This document shows, one piece after another, positions 1 to 10,339 of a stretch of 64,000 nucleotides of DNA. A program made the translations under genes and the position numbers. The stretch comes from Trichomonas vaginalis G3 (taxonomy: Eukaryota > Parabasalia > Trichomonadida > Trichomonadidae): NCBI RefSeq assembly GCF_026262505.1, contig NC_067204.1, forward strand, positions 24,583,300 to 24,647,299, in the 5' to 3' direction. Position 1 is the first letter of the stretch; the number at the start of each line of letters is the position of its first letter. The notes beneath the pieces were generated by a model. The model searched no databases. It had not been told where the DNA came from and saw nothing but the letters and a program-made list of their open reading frames with translations.

Positions 1-2868
1 CTTCATAAATATCGAAATTATGTCAAGATCGAGAATATTTCTGGCTGGAATTGTCAAATTCCTAAAAACATAATGCATTGCGCCTGTTTTCTCTTGGAGA
101 TATGCTGCTGTCTTCAACTCAATCTTCTTAAGAAATTCTGCTTCCATTTTAAGTTGTTCGTTGTTGATTTCTAAAATTGCACCTAATTCACCTGAAATCG
201 TGGAATACAAAGATAGATTATTTGTACATTTCTTATATGCAACACCAGTTATGGGGTATCCTGTGTTCAAAGATGTTTTTGCAATTAAAGAAGAAAAACG
301 AGGATTCGAATCAGAATATATGGCAACATTACCTTCTCTATCACCATATATTGCACAGTTATCTTTGTATTCGCAGCCAAAAGTGATTTTCCTTGGATAA
401 GGATTTGTAATTATTCTAACTTTGTCATTTGACAGTGATAATCTATACATGCATTGATTCTTTCCAAGGACAAATGTACAGCTATTATTTAAAATACTAT
501 TTTTCAATCTTAATTCTGGAGATTGAATTTTTGTCATTAATTGGAACTTTTCTTCTGCAATTTGATAGAAATATAAAGAATTCTCGTATTCATAAACGAA
601 TCCATTCTCTATCAAGGCAAAATTATATGTTTCTCTTGGAAAATCAAAAGTAAACTTTTTCTCAAATGAACTTTCTAGTTTGTTGACCGTTAACTTTCCT
701 ACCATCAACTTGCAGTCGCCTCCTTTAGAAACAGAAATGTATAAATATGAATTATTTTTATCATATTTAATAACTCTGATTTTTTCGTAAGTCTGATCAG
801 ATGATGATAATGTAAATATTCTTTTCAGCTTCTGAATTTCTCCATAAGTGATAAACAAATAGATTGTATTTTTATCTCTGAAAATCGTGCAGCCAGAGTT
901 TTCAAGGGAGATCAAATTATCTATTTCATGCTTAGGAAAATCGTATTCGATCAACGTAAATAAATCTGAGTTCAAATTAATTTCAAAATTAACAATTTCG
1001 CTTTCAGAATTGATTGTAAGGAATTCATTTTCTTCAACAGCCATGAAAATATCAGTAAAATCATTTTTCTCTAACGGCTTAATCATATTATTATTTTTGA
1101 AATCGTAAATTATCCAGATATCATCAGAAATAGCATAAACAACATTTCCATTTTTCTTAATCTTAATTTTCTTGTCACCAATTTTCATATACTGCGAAGT
1201 TTCGAAAAATTCATAAGAATCGTTAAATTTTCCGATTGATAAATAGCCATTTTCATATCCAATGACTAGTGTTGTGTCATTTAAGAATGCCATATCTGAA
1301 ACAAGTGCTGGTAAACTCATATTTAACTTATCTTCATCACTTTTTGCAATTAATTTTTTCAAAACTGTTGCTAAAACAATTGGAGTCTTTTTATTTGGCG
1401 GAAAACAGCAAGCAGTTACATAGTTTTCATCTTTCTCGGTTAATATCTTTAATGAATCTTCGTTTTTATTGAGAGAAATGTACGTGAAATAATAAGAACT
1501 CCAATAAATCATCAAATGAAATTTATTTGCTGCATAACTTACGATTTCTCCATGAGAAGGCAAATTCTTGATTACTTTGCCATCTTTGTAGACTTTGTCC
1601 TTAGTTATCTGTATGATTATATTAGTATTATCAACTAAAGTAAATGATTTGGCAAAAATTGTCAAAATATTTGCATTAAAATTGTCAAAAAGTGCAATCA
1701 AATTTTCTTTGTTGAAAATTAGAGAATTTTCATGATTAACGAAAATGAAATACTTTTCATTAGATAGTTCAAAAGGAATTATATTTTGTATATTCTCCAA
1801 ATTGGCAATCATTCTATTTTTCTCGGTGATTTCTAAACCGAATTTTCTTGAAATAATTTTCGATTTTGACGAAGAAATAAATTCTCCTTTTCTGAATGGC
1901 TGCAAGTCCATGTATCCAAAGTACCAATCAAACACTTTTATGACTTGTTTGTTAATGAAATTATATAGAAATGATTGACCAAAATTGACAGTGACAATAA
2001 CAAAAAATAAATTGACAAAAAATATGTTATTCGCACCAGCAAATTGCGAAATATATTTCACATCAAAGTTCATCCCAATTGAGAACAAAAAACCGTTATT
2101 TGTCAAGATGAGGTGAAGTGAAGTATCAATTTGACAGTGAGCAATCACAACTCCAACATTTTCTTGTGATTCTTTTGGAATTTCGTTGAGATTTGTCGAG
2201 GAAATCGATGAATTTTTCAAAAGATGAATCATTTCATTTTCACAAATAATTATTTGGTCAGTTTCAAATGGAAAAACCATTGTTGCTTTTCTGTCAAAAG
2301 AATAAAATTCTTTTCTTTCGAAAGGAGATTTCCCATAAAGGACTAAGTTCATTAAACCTCCTTCCACTCTTATCATGGAGTCTGTGTCTTTTCTGATGCA
2401 TTGGAAAACAATATTTGTCGGTTTTTCTAAAAAAGTGACTTCGAAATTTGGAAGAGAAAAACTGCAAATTGCTCCGTTTGTTGAAGAGACAACAAGGGAT
2501 GTTCTGAGATATGATATATAAGAAGAATGGATGCAAAGTTCAGGAATGTCAATGGTCTTGACAATTACAAATAAATTGTGCTCTGAACTATAAATTAATT
2601 GAATTATTTTTGATTTTGTTAACTGAAAGAAGGAAGTCAGGTCTGCAATATCTGGACCGGAATCTACACTATTTACTTTGCAAAAGAAGTCTTGTCTGTG
2701 GATTGATTCAAAACTGGTTTCATTATTTTGCAATTGCAAAGAAAAAACTTCAAAATAAGTGTGGAAATTAGCAAGTACCTGTTTCCCTTGGATATCCGGG
2801 AGAAATACACCAGGAATCACGTTGATTAAATATGATGGTCGCTGAAAAGTCTGGTGAATAAACTCCAT
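1..2868 (-). CDS. SF3B3/Rse1-like splicing factor (CPSF_A family), C-terminus beyond window
   Basis: The minus strand is open without a stop from an ATG at 2868 to the window edge, giving 956 visible residues. The N-terminus (FIHQTFQRP...INVIPGVF) follows the start of SF3B3 (FLYNLTLQRA...FAIHGNF). The C-terminal part holds the pattern of this family: GDREGNVAIYS, then a stretch ending in TISGELGAILEIN, then YVFRNLTIPARNILDLD, matching the last ~60 residues of SF3B3 before its tail. The family is a multi-propeller scaffold of the U2 snRNP SF3b complex, also related to DDB1 and CPSF1. Length fits: SF3B3 is about 1,200 residues, so this copy is short and divergent in the middle propellers. The frame continues upstream of the ATG to a stop near 2947 without another ATG, which supports this start. 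DDB1 or CPSF160 are the alternatives. Recognition is by reading only; the family call is firmer than the subunit call. Confidence 0.72.
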   Translation of the reverse strand, partial: MEFIHQTFQRPSYLINVIPGVFLPDIQGKQVLANFHTYFEVFSLQLQNNETSFESIHRQDFFCKVNSVDSGPDIADLTSFFQLTKSKIIQLIYSSEHNLFVIVKTIDIPELCIHSSYISYLRTSLVVSSTNGAICSFSLPNFEVTFLEKPTNIVFQCIRKDTDSMIRVEGGLMNLVLYGKSPFERKEFYSFDRKATMVFPFETDQIIICENEMIHLLKNSSISSTNLNEIPKESQENVGVVIAHCQIDTSLHLILTNNGFLFSIGMNFDVKYISQFAGANNIFFVNLFFVIVTVNFGQSFLYNFINKQVIKVFDWYFGYMDLQPFRKGEFISSSKSKIISRKFGLEITEKNRMIANLENIQNIIPFELSNEKYFIFVNHENSLIFNKENLIALFDNFNANILTIFAKSFTLVDNTNIIIQITKDKVYKDGKVIKNLPSHGEIVSYAANKFHLMIYWSSYYFTYISLNKNEDSLKILTEKDENYVTACCFPPNKKTPIVLATVLKKLIAKSDEDKLNMSLPALVSDMAFLNDTTLVIGYENGYLSIGKFNDSYEFFETSQYMKIGDKKIKIKKNGNVVYAISDDIWIIYDFKNNNMIKPLEKNDFTDIFMAVEENEFLTINSESEIVNFEINLNSDLFTLIEYDFPKHEIDNLISLENSGCTIFRDKNTIYLFITYGEIQKLKRIFTLSSSDQTYEKIRVIKYDKNNSYLYISVSKGGDCKLMVGKLTVNKLESSFEKKFTFDFPRETYNFALIENGFVYEYENSLYFYQIAEEKFQLMTKIQSPELRLKNSILNNSCTFVLGKNQCMYRLSLSNDKVRIITNPYPRKITFGCEYKDNCAIYGDREGNVAIYSDSNPRFSSLIAKTSLNTGYPITGVAYKKCTNNLSLYSTISGELGAILEINNEQLKMEAEFLKKIELKTAAYLQEKTGAMHYVFRNLTIPARNILDLDIISIFMK

Positions 2869-4397
2869 AAGAAAAGTGACATCTCCGAATAAAACACCAG
2901 AGCCAATTTTAGCACAATTATAAAAATGGAAAGTCTAATAATCACTAACTTGATTTTATTGACAAATATTCATGATTTTTGAAATTTCGATGCCAATATT
3001 GCGTAATCCTGATTTATTTGATAGCTAATGATGAAACATATAATATTTTGCAACGATATTATTGCTGCATGTTCTTCAGCCGAAGTTTTCCTGCAACATG
3101 GCACTGCAGCCCATCTACTCGCAAAATACAGTTTAATTTTACGTTTCTACATAAAATGTCGCAACAAGTTATATTTATCATAAGGATGTCAATTCGGAAA
3201 ATTGTTTTCGTTTTAGGAGAATATAATTTTCTATTTGGAAAATTTAAAAAGTGAGACGCGCAGGATTCGAACTTTTTTAAAAGTTGATTTAAATATATTC
3301 TAGTGTGATTTCTAAGGATAATATCATATTTAAAATAAGAATATACTAGTTTGGGTGGTATGATATTTTCGATAAATTTGAGAATATGTACGTTTAGGGC
3401 ATCAAAAGTGTCAATTCGCTCAGCGAAAGCTGAGCTAGCTTCGTTCTCGAAAAAATAGGGAAGAAGTGAAGGAGAGTGATACAGATGTTGACACATTCAT
3501 ATAATTTCAACAAATTTGATCAAATTGAAATTCAATGAAATTCAATTCACTTCATATCCTTCAGTCAGTACATTGACATCCTTCTACATCACAATGATAA
3601 CTCGGGAATCAATAGTTCTACAACTAACTCAGAAAAAAAAACAAGATTTTTACTTCCAGCTTGCAGCTTTTAAAAAGTTTCGATGATAAAAATCACTCTA
3701 CTCTTGTTTATAGATATGTGATGATAGTAGGTAAACATATTCTTATCGATTTTAATAAAAATATTTTTACGAAAATCTGAACCAATTACAGAGTTATTTA
3801 TAAAGTTTATGATAACTGTAATTATTTCATCTTTGTTTTATATTTGAATAAACAATTTAATTTAAATTGCATAATATTTTTTGGTTGAAAGACAGGAAAC
3901 TTAGTTGAGTTTGTATTATTTTTATCGTTTAATTCATCGTATCAGTGAGTGATCCAGATATTTAAGATATTTAGAAAAAAATTATTAATTTGATTAACAA
4001 ATTTTAATCAAAATAGCAAAAATCTATTTGATAGCTGTAAACAAACAATAATTTTTATTTCAAGCAAAATCACTTATTTTCATCTAAACGTATAAAATTG
4101 TCAATTTTATAAAAATAAATTGAAAATCTCAAGAAATGTAAAGGAGAGTAATATTTTTCAATTTTCTTTTTTTCTTTGTCTCAAATATTTTCTGTTGGGA
4201 ATTTTCTTGTTATCAAAAAATAATTTTAATATTTGTTTATTTTATTACATACAATAAAATTTTAAAAACTCTATTTCTTCTCAAGAAACTTTTTTTCCTT
4301 CATATGAAGAAACATTTTGTTCTCCATTCGATACTGAGTCTAAATCTCGATTTTTGAATTTTCTTCTTTCCAAATTTCTTTTTTCCAAATTAGAAGT
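2869..4397. other. Intergenic region, no supported gene
   Basis: AT-rich spacer. A 145-codon minus-strand frame at 3059-3496 has no recognisable domain and unbiased composition, so I do not call it. A tRNA-like 3' fragment lies near 3250-3280. Otherwise nothing supported. Confidence 0.6.
3248..3281 (-). other. tRNA-like 3' fragment (T-loop box)
   Basis: Read on the minus strand the segment contains GTTCGAATCCTGC followed by GCGTCTCAC, which looks like a tRNA T-loop plus acceptor 3' strand. The bases upstream are A-rich and cannot form the 5' side of the T-stem, and no D-arm or anticodon arm is present. It is a relic at best. Confidence 0.3.
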
Positions 4398-5499
4398 TTA
4401 AGGGTCCACTGTAAGGCCAAATAAGGCCTATCGTCGTCCCAAAAATATTGCTCAAGATGGTGTTTTACTAAGGCCCAAAACTTAAAAAAACACAAAAAAA
4501 TTAACTTTACTCTTTTGAGATCCTTATCAGATGTGCAACAATTTGATGCAGTATCGCAATTCGAATCCGATTTTTTAATGTAGATGTACTCTAACATTCT
4601 TGAAAAAATGCAAAATGATATTAATCAAGCTTTTCATTTCTGTATCATACACGAAACAAAATCATTCATTATACTAAAATTTATCAAAGTTTGAATAATG
4701 AAAAAAATAATATCTAAATTTTTACATTGAGTCGGCTATTGATATGGTCAATATTAAATCGTTTAAAAATGGGCATTGGCCAGAATAATACCCACTAAAA
4801 TACACATTTTTTTAAATTTTATCAATTTGTTTTGGTATATCTTTATGATAATGAATAAAATGCTTATCTTTCATAAGTCAATACAGAATTTATGCTGAAA
4901 CACAAAAAATCACACGAAAATTTTTGCCGAACATTTCAAAACGAAGGATGATGCTTTGAATATATAAACAATAATACTTTGTCCAGGGAATTAAATTTGT
5001 GCTATCCAATTGTCAATTCTTTGAATTTTTTATAAAATGCACGATATTCCGGCATTAGCCTCAATAAATATAAACTACATGCATCACAATATTAGGATGT
5101 AATGGCATTAAAGCGAATTTCCTAATTTCTTCTCAATTAAATTCCTAGAAAAACTTAGGAATTAATGATTGGAAATAGGTCAAAAAAATTCCTAATATAA
5201 AATTTATACTTAAATTAAAATCAAAATTCGAAAATATCTATTTTTCAAAACACGCATCCAGAAGCGAAAAAATTCGAAAAAATCATGTTCTTATAAAACT
5301 CGCTGATTTTGCAATTTTTATGTGATTTGAAGTGATAGAATATATTACCATCTTATTGAAACATATACTTTATTGTTACATTCACAAAATATTAATCAGA
5401 ACACTAGGAAAGGTGGATTTTTGAAAAAAGACGATAACGATTATTTGCAAATCGCCTCTCAATTTTGAGAGACTTTCAATTTTTACAGTGGACCCTTAA
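4398..5499. mobile_element. Non-autonomous DNA element bounded by 17-bp inverted repeats
   Basis: TTAAGGGTCCACTGTAA at 4398-4414 is perfectly inverted at 5483-5499. Each copy begins on its outer side with TTAA, which could be a piggyBac-type TTAA target duplication around a 13-bp repeat (GGGTCCACTGTAA). Read the other way, TA followed by CAGTGGACCC resembles the outer end of pogo/Tigger-type elements, in which case the two copies would be ends of separate elements. The ~1.07 kb between them holds no long open frame. Confidence 0.5.
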
Positions 5500-5990
5500 T
5501 TCAAATTTTCAATAGTTTATATATTTTCTCAAACCGTCTCAGATTTTCTCACTTTTTAGGGATTTTCTCTCAAAATATACAAAAATAGTAATATCAATAC
5601 ATGTGTCTAATATACTTTAAACCCATCGTGACAAAATTCAAAAACGAAGAGTTCTTCTCTCCAAATTTTTTTCAAAATCAAAAAAATGAGATAAAAAAGT
5701 ACGTTTGGAAAATTCATTTTTAGCATTTTAGGAATTTTCTCACTTTTCTTCCAAATTGACATCCTTATTTATCAATAAAGGAATTTAAAAACAGTTTCAT
5801 CGATTGGCGAATTCGCTAATTAAGCCGATGAATTAGTAAAATTGACTTTCATCGAATCTCTAAGAGTAATTTGGCTTATTTAGCAATATAAAACAAACAT
5901 TTAGTAGAAAATAAAGAGAAAAAAATAGTAATAATAATAACACTTACTTCCAAGATGGATATCAATACAAAATAAATAGATAAATTTTAA
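5500..5990. other. Intergenic, nothing recognised
   Basis: AT-rich sequence between the inverted-repeat element and the next gene's 3' end. No open frame or repeat stands out. Confidence 0.5.
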
Positions 5991-7055
5991 TTAAACTTGG
6001 GAATGCTTCAAAGATCCATAAGATTTGCATGAATCCATAATTGATTCATATTGTTTCTTGTTGATGATCTTTCTATTGACAGAATCAACTAATTTTCTTT
6101 GAAATGCTCCTTTAAGTTGAGTTTCTGCAATTTGGTAATTGTTTGAATAATCAGTGATTTCAAGGCAATGAACATATGCAGCAATAAAATCAGATTCACA
6201 TGAAAGATTTGAAGAATTCAACTTATCTACGAATATTGGAATTAAATTATCCATAATATCTGGTACTAAATCACTGTTTCCATCCTCTGAACCCCAAAAC
6301 CAACCAGCACGAATCCATTTCATATCTATTAAAGGTAATCTTGAGATAAAATCCCATCTAAGTACTTCAATTTCAGCGAAGTTGGATAGTATACTCGAAA
6401 CACTTTTGGATAAGCCGGATTGCTTGTATTGAATAGGATCTAATTTTCTTAAAGTTCGTAGCCTCTCAAGAACTCCACTTGGATCAAGGAATTCGTCTTC
6501 AACCTCGTCCAAATCTGCTGGGGCATTAGCAAAGAAATCGAATAGTTCTGTGAAAAAAAGTTTTTGTTGTAAAATTACTTCTTCAAGCGATTTTTGACCT
6601 TCTAATAGTTCTGAGTTCAGCTGTGCATATTTCTTATGCTCATTTTGTAAATCTATTTCTAATTTATTGATTTCTTCTTCATTATTTCTTTTTGAAATCT
6701 TCATTGATAAACCTTGGAAAAGAAATACTAAATCCATTAAGGATGAATCGCTATTCTCATCTTCTGAGTAACTTGAATAGTCCGAATAATAAGAATCTGA
6801 ATATGAATAATTTTGATTTTCTTCTTTTTGTGCAATTTCTTTTGGTTTCAAGAATGGCACAACTTTTGAAGCAGAAAATTTTGTATTTTTTGCTGTGTTT
6901 TCTGTAGTTGATGCTAATGAATTTACATTTTGAGAATTATTTGATGGCAAAGACTTATTAACACTCTGAATATTTTGAACCTGAGGAATTTCACTAGCAA
7001 TTTGCATTGCTGGCATATTTTGAAGACCTGTGTTTGAAACGGGTCTCCTCTTCAT
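5991..7055 (-). CDS. Acidic coiled-coil protein, possible GCFC-domain (PAXBP1-like) splicing factor
   Basis: 354 codons. Residues 1-90 are low-complexity (Asn/Ser/Gln). An acidic Ser/Tyr/Asp tract (SYSDSYYSDYSSYSEDENSD) follows at about 84-103, and a charged helix, probably coiled coil, at about 120-165. The C-terminal half has an order reminiscent of GCFC proteins: a DxL-rich helix, a Tyr-Lys stretch followed by SNFAEIEVLRWDFI, then MKWIRAGWFWG, then VPDIMDNLIPIFVDKL. In PAXBP1/GCFC2 the matching order is [22 protein letters not shown], MPWF and IIPRLTDFV. This is a pattern match only. If correct it would act with the spliceosome, like the SF3B3-like gene to its left. The alternative is a lineage-specific protein. 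Confidence 0.55.
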   Translation of the reverse strand: MKRRPVSNTGLQNMPAMQIASEIPQVQNIQSVNKSLPSNNSQNVNSLASTTENTAKNTKFSASKVVPFLKPKEIAQKEENQNYSYSDSYYSDYSSYSEDENSDSSLMDLVFLFQGLSMKISKRNNEEEINKLEIDLQNEHKKYAQLNSELLEGQKSLEEVILQQKLFFTELFDFFANAPADLDEVEDEFLDPSGVLERLRTLRKLDPIQYKQSGLSKSVSSILSNFAEIEVLRWDFISRLPLIDMKWIRAGWFWGSEDGNSDLVPDIMDNLIPIFVDKLNSSNLSCESDFIAAYVHCLEITDYSNNYQIAETQLKGAFQRKLVDSVNRKIINKKQYESIMDSCKSYGSLKHSQV

Positions 7056-7272
7056 TCATACAATATTCAAAACTGAGAAATACCATTAATTAAAAGAGCG
7101 TTATGTTTATGTTTTTTATTGTTTAGGTATTTTTGATAGTATTTTTCCGTTTTTGTATTATAATACAGTTTCATGTGCACAATTGAATATAAGGAAAGGA
7201 GAAAGTGGCTTCAGAGATAAAGTATTTATATGTGTATGTAAAATAATAATAATATTTTATTGACAAAACAAT

Positions 7273-8346
7273 TTAATTCAAATCTATAATAAATGGATGG
7301 TTAATTAATTGAAGAGGCAACAATCTTCTTGATGGATCTGTGCAAAGAGTGGCTTGTGCAAAACTGAGAGCTTTATCATTATGAATTAAATTTTCAAGGG
7401 TTGGAAATGAGTTGTAGATCTTTCTGCATTCATCATCGAGCATTGAAATGTCACATTTTCCATCTCTAAAGATCGGAATTTCCGATTTCTGACTTTCATC
7501 GAGTAAAAACAGAGGAAATTGGCCACCGAGCTTTTCGATCAATGCGTAATGTAATAATCTGTTATTATGAGTAAAAAGTTTTCTTCCAGTTATTAATTCA
7601 ACGAAAAGAATGCCAAGTTGCCAGATATCAATTTCATAACTCCATCTCGTTGAAAGAAGCTGCTCAGGAGACTGTATACGTTCTGGAGTTAATGAAGTGA
7701 CATGCCATATGTTGCCATTTGATGCACATGATAGAGAATTTATTCTTAATTGAACACTTCGTTCTCCTGTCTTCATGACATATCCTTTTTGATCAACGTA
7801 ATCTTCTAGTAAGGATACTGTATCTGTTGATAGGTTGCCGCAAATTAATTTGCATTCATGAAGTAATTCAAGCGCATGAATAAGATGCCACATAAATACG
7901 CGGATTGTGCTCAATGAAAATGTAAGTCCGTTGAAGAATTCCATTTGTTTTGTTAATGTTGGGCCAAGAGCTTGAAATATTAAAATTGGACAGAGATTAT
8001 ATTCGTATCTTCCGATATATTTAACAAAATATTGATGAGTTAGGTCAATTGTGTTAGTAATTGTTAATGCTTCTGTCTCAATGTTCGCTTTCCTTAATAA
8101 TGTTGGTGATTTATAATAGAATTTGATCAAAACGAAGAATTTTTGTCTCTGGTGGATTCCAAAATACGATTTATACTCATTTGTTGATTCAATAAGGTCC
8201 AAAATTTTATAATCATCGCCTATTGTATCTGAAAGTGGTCTAATTATTGGCTGATATGAAATATCTTCGTCCCTAATGAAACTGTTCTTTCTGTCGTCAA
8301 TTAAAGCATCATCTTCACAAGAGGATGAAGAATCTTCCGTTATCAT
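7273..8346 (-). CDS. CMGC-like protein pseudokinase
   Basis: 357 codons from the ATG at 8346 (MITEDSSSS). The frame is open upstream to 8451 with another ATG, but those 35 residues look like translated spacer. Kinase fold marks are visible: a VAIK-like lysine in FVLIKFYY (about residue 75), a helix-C glutamate in IETEALTI, the region LELLHECKLICGNLSTDTV where HRDLKPEN should be, a P+1 segment SPEQLL, and the F-helix DIWQLGILFVELITGRKLF, ending with DPSRRLLPLQLINHPFI. The P-loop glycines, the HRD aspartate, the following Asn and a DFG motif are all missing. The SPEQLLSTRWSYEIDIWQLG layout is closest to the CMGC group (CLK/PRP4/DYRK). It probably acts as a scaffold or binding pseudokinase. Confidence 0.75.
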   Translation of the reverse strand: MITEDSSSSCEDDALIDDRKNSFIRDEDISYQPIIRPLSDTIGDDYKILDLIESTNEYKSYFGIHQRQKFFVLIKFYYKSPTLLRKANIETEALTITNTIDLTHQYFVKYIGRYEYNLCPILIFQALGPTLTKQMEFFNGLTFSLSTIRVFMWHLIHALELLHECKLICGNLSTDTVSLLEDYVDQKGYVMKTGERSVQLRINSLSCASNGNIWHVTSLTPERIQSPEQLLSTRWSYEIDIWQLGILFVELITGRKLFTHNNRLLHYALIEKLGGQFPLFLLDESQKSEIPIFRDGKCDISMLDDECRKIYNSFPTLENLIHNDKALSFAQATLCTDPSRRLLPLQLINHPFIIDLN

Positions 8347-8808
8347 ATTTAATTCTTCGCGCCTGTAAAATATCCGAAAAGAGAAAGTTGGAATTCGGAC
8401 CTCAAAAATATAATTAAATGAATGCTGATATATTGCATTACATCGAATCAACGTCCATATGATTGTTTTGTTTCAATGATTAGTCGAAGCTGTTACAACT
8501 TGTATTAAATCATTATGTGTCAACAAAACGCATTATGCAGTTTATAATGCTGATTTTAATTAGATTTGGCTCATCAAATTCAAGCATAACATAGAATAAT
8601 GATTCTACTAAAAGATTTAATTGAAGGATACTTCAACTAATCCAGTTGAACCAAAGCACAGACAAATAACTATCATAATCACCAATCTATAATATTGAAC
8701 TTTATTAAAATTTAAAATGTCAACATTTTAGTGGATTTAAAATTAAATGATTATAAAATGTTGTACTTAAGCATGCTGGTATTGCAAGAATTCTTGAAAA
8801 AAATTGAA
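8347..8808. other. Spacer between pseudokinase and Polinton 1
   Basis: AT-rich upstream region of the pseudokinase gene. It ends at the TAAATT target duplication (8809-8814) of Polinton 1. No gene seen. Confidence 0.5.
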
Positions 8809-8814
8809 TAAATT

Positions 8815-9110
8815 AGTAGTATATGTGGACGGGTTTTGTGACTTTTTTTGTAAACGTAAGAATTCATACAATATTGAACGATTTTGTAAGTAATTTTCAT
8901 ACAATCGATAAAATAAATGTATGATTCTTACGCTTTTTATTCTTACGTTTTGAAATAAATCATGATTTAAAAATTTTCAGAATCGTAAGAAATTTTCACA
9001 AACCCTTTACATAATGAAGTAAAAAATAAAAAATTTAAAAAATAAATTTTAAAAATTCATGTCTTACATTTTTTGAATAATTTATTTTTTTATTTTGTAT
9101 GAAATGAGTG
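8815..9110 (+). repeat. Polinton 1 left terminal inverted repeat
   Basis: 296 bp, inverted and apparently identical to 26977-27272. It includes the start codon and first codons (Met-Ser) of the outer gene, so it must supply that gene's promoter. Its first 37 bp match the ends of Polinton 2 at 32 positions. Confidence 0.93.
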
Positions 9111-9583
9111 GATCAAGATTCGTAACCGTCAATCAATTAATGGATGCTCTTTCACCAATTCTTGAAAATGTTAAACAAGTAGATGTTTATTTCGATGATT
9201 ATGTAGAAAGTATATATTATAAAGGTAAACATAATATTAAACCCATTGCTTTTGCATTTGATAATAAATTAATTGAAAATGCAAAAATTTGGGAATTAAT
9301 TCCAGATATTGAATATATAACGAATATAACTAATAAATGGTTCAAACGAATTCCAACCACAAAAGTTCTTTGTAAATTAATGATCAAAACCGAGGCCAAA
9401 GAATTTCATGAATTTACATATCATCCAAATAAAGTTTCAGAACTAGAAAATGAAAAACTTCAGAAAAAATTAAACGATAGACTTTCAAATGATCGTATTG
9501 AAAAAATAAATAAACTAGTAGAAGTTGCATTTAATAATGAAATATTTGATGAATATAACCTTGAACTCAGTGATGGGCTTTAA
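9104..9583 (+). CDS. Polinton 1 outer protein, unknown (159 aa)
   Basis: The ATG lies in the terminal repeat; a TTG nine bases upstream is in frame but is not the likely start. The protein is charged, with two possible beta-rich segments and a C-terminal helical stretch rich in Lys/Glu/Asn (from about residue 108). No domain recognised. It is unique to element 1: Polinton 2 has different genes at its ends. It reads as whole. Confidence 0.6.
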   Translation: MSGSRFVTVNQLMDALSPILENVKQVDVYFDDYVESIYYKGKHNIKPIAFAFDNKLIENAKIWELIPDIEYITNITNKWFKRIPTTKVLCKLMIKTEAKEFHEFTYHPNKVSELENEKLQKKLNDRLSNDRIEKINKLVEVAFNNEIFDEYNLELSDGL

Positions 9584-9602
9584 GGACCCGGGCTCAACGA
9601 GT
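9584..9602. repeat. GC-rich mini-hairpin at a module junction
   Basis: GGACCCGGGCTCAACGAGTC: a CCCGGG palindrome next to CTC-AAC-GAG. It lies exactly between the outer gene unique to element 1 and sequence shared with Polinton 2. It resembles the twin mini-hairpins listed elsewhere, with shorter stems. Confidence 0.45.
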
Positions 9603-9961
9603 CATGATTTATGAAATCAATTATTTGATTCATTCGCTCTTCAATAATTTCTATTCTTTTTGTTAAATCATCTATTTTCATTAATGAGGTGATTCTTGAT
9701 TGAGGAATAGATTTCAAACTAACCACTCCTTTTATTTTTGAAATTTTGAATCCATCAACTTTAAACATTTTATTCAATTTACACGTTGTCAATTCTTCAA
9801 ATAATTTTTTATTGTTAGCATAATAGTTATTAAATTCTTCAACAGATGAAAAAATTTTTATTTCAGTAATTGGTTTAACAACGTTTATTTTTTGTTGAAC
9901 ATTTTCACTTTCATTTATTTCTTCTCCTCTGTTTCATTTATTTTTAAAATCGGTTTCATTT
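9603..9961 (-). pseudogene. Polinton 1 remnant of the 128-aa end-repeat gene
   Basis: Matches the minus-strand gene at 44885-45271, which in Polinton 2 lies inside the long terminal repeats. In element 1 it is a broken relic sitting internal to a different, shorter terminal repeat. This suggests the element once had Polinton-2-type ends. Function unknown; the intact homologue ends in a short predicted coiled coil. Confidence 0.7.
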
Positions 9962-10024
9962 ATCATTAAATAAAAATTAAATATAAGTGATGAAATATAT
10001 TTTTTAATTAATATTAAATCAGAA

Positions 10025-10261
10025 ATGGCGGCAGGATTCTTTAAAAAATTATGGGATGGAATTAAGAAAGCTGCAGGTTGGGTTTATAAAAAGGTTATTA
10101 AACCTGTTGCAAACTTTTTGGCACCAGTAGCGAAAACGGCAGGAACTATCATAGGTGGAGTATTAGGTACAAAAGCAGGTAATCCGGCGATGGGAGCACA
10201 AGCAGGTAACGCAATTGGTGGAATTGCTGAAGGAATACTTAATAAAATAGGAGGTGGATAG
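10025..10261 (+). CDS. Polinton small amphipathic glycine-rich protein (78 aa)
   Basis: Starts MAAGFFKKLWDGIKKAAGW, a cationic amphipathic helix with aromatic residues, followed by a glycine/alanine-rich half (TAGTIIGGVLG, GNAIGGIAEGI) of glycine-zipper type. This design is seen in membrane-active minor virion peptides of double-stranded DNA viruses, but that role is inferred. A paralogue on the opposite strand (10340-10501) shares the first eleven residues. The copy in Polinton 2 is at 45338-45562. It reads as whole. Confidence 0.65.
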   Translation: MAAGFFKKLWDGIKKAAGWVYKKVIKPVANFLAPVAKTAGTIIGGVLGTKAGNPAMGAQAGNAIGGIAEGILNKIGGG

Positions 10262-10339
10262 TGGAAAAATAAATAAATATTATTTTTATCTTAGTATTGG
10301 TTGTAGTCTTTGATAAACTTTTTCTCCTTTATTTAAAAT

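Noticed and set aside
161-1978. Several plus-strand frames of 60-80 codons
   Set aside because: They are shadows of the long minus-strand SF3B3-like frame, which is open across the whole stretch.
3059-3496. 145-codon minus-strand frame
   Set aside because: No domain, no homologue in the window, crosses the tRNA-like fragment, and composition is that of spacer.
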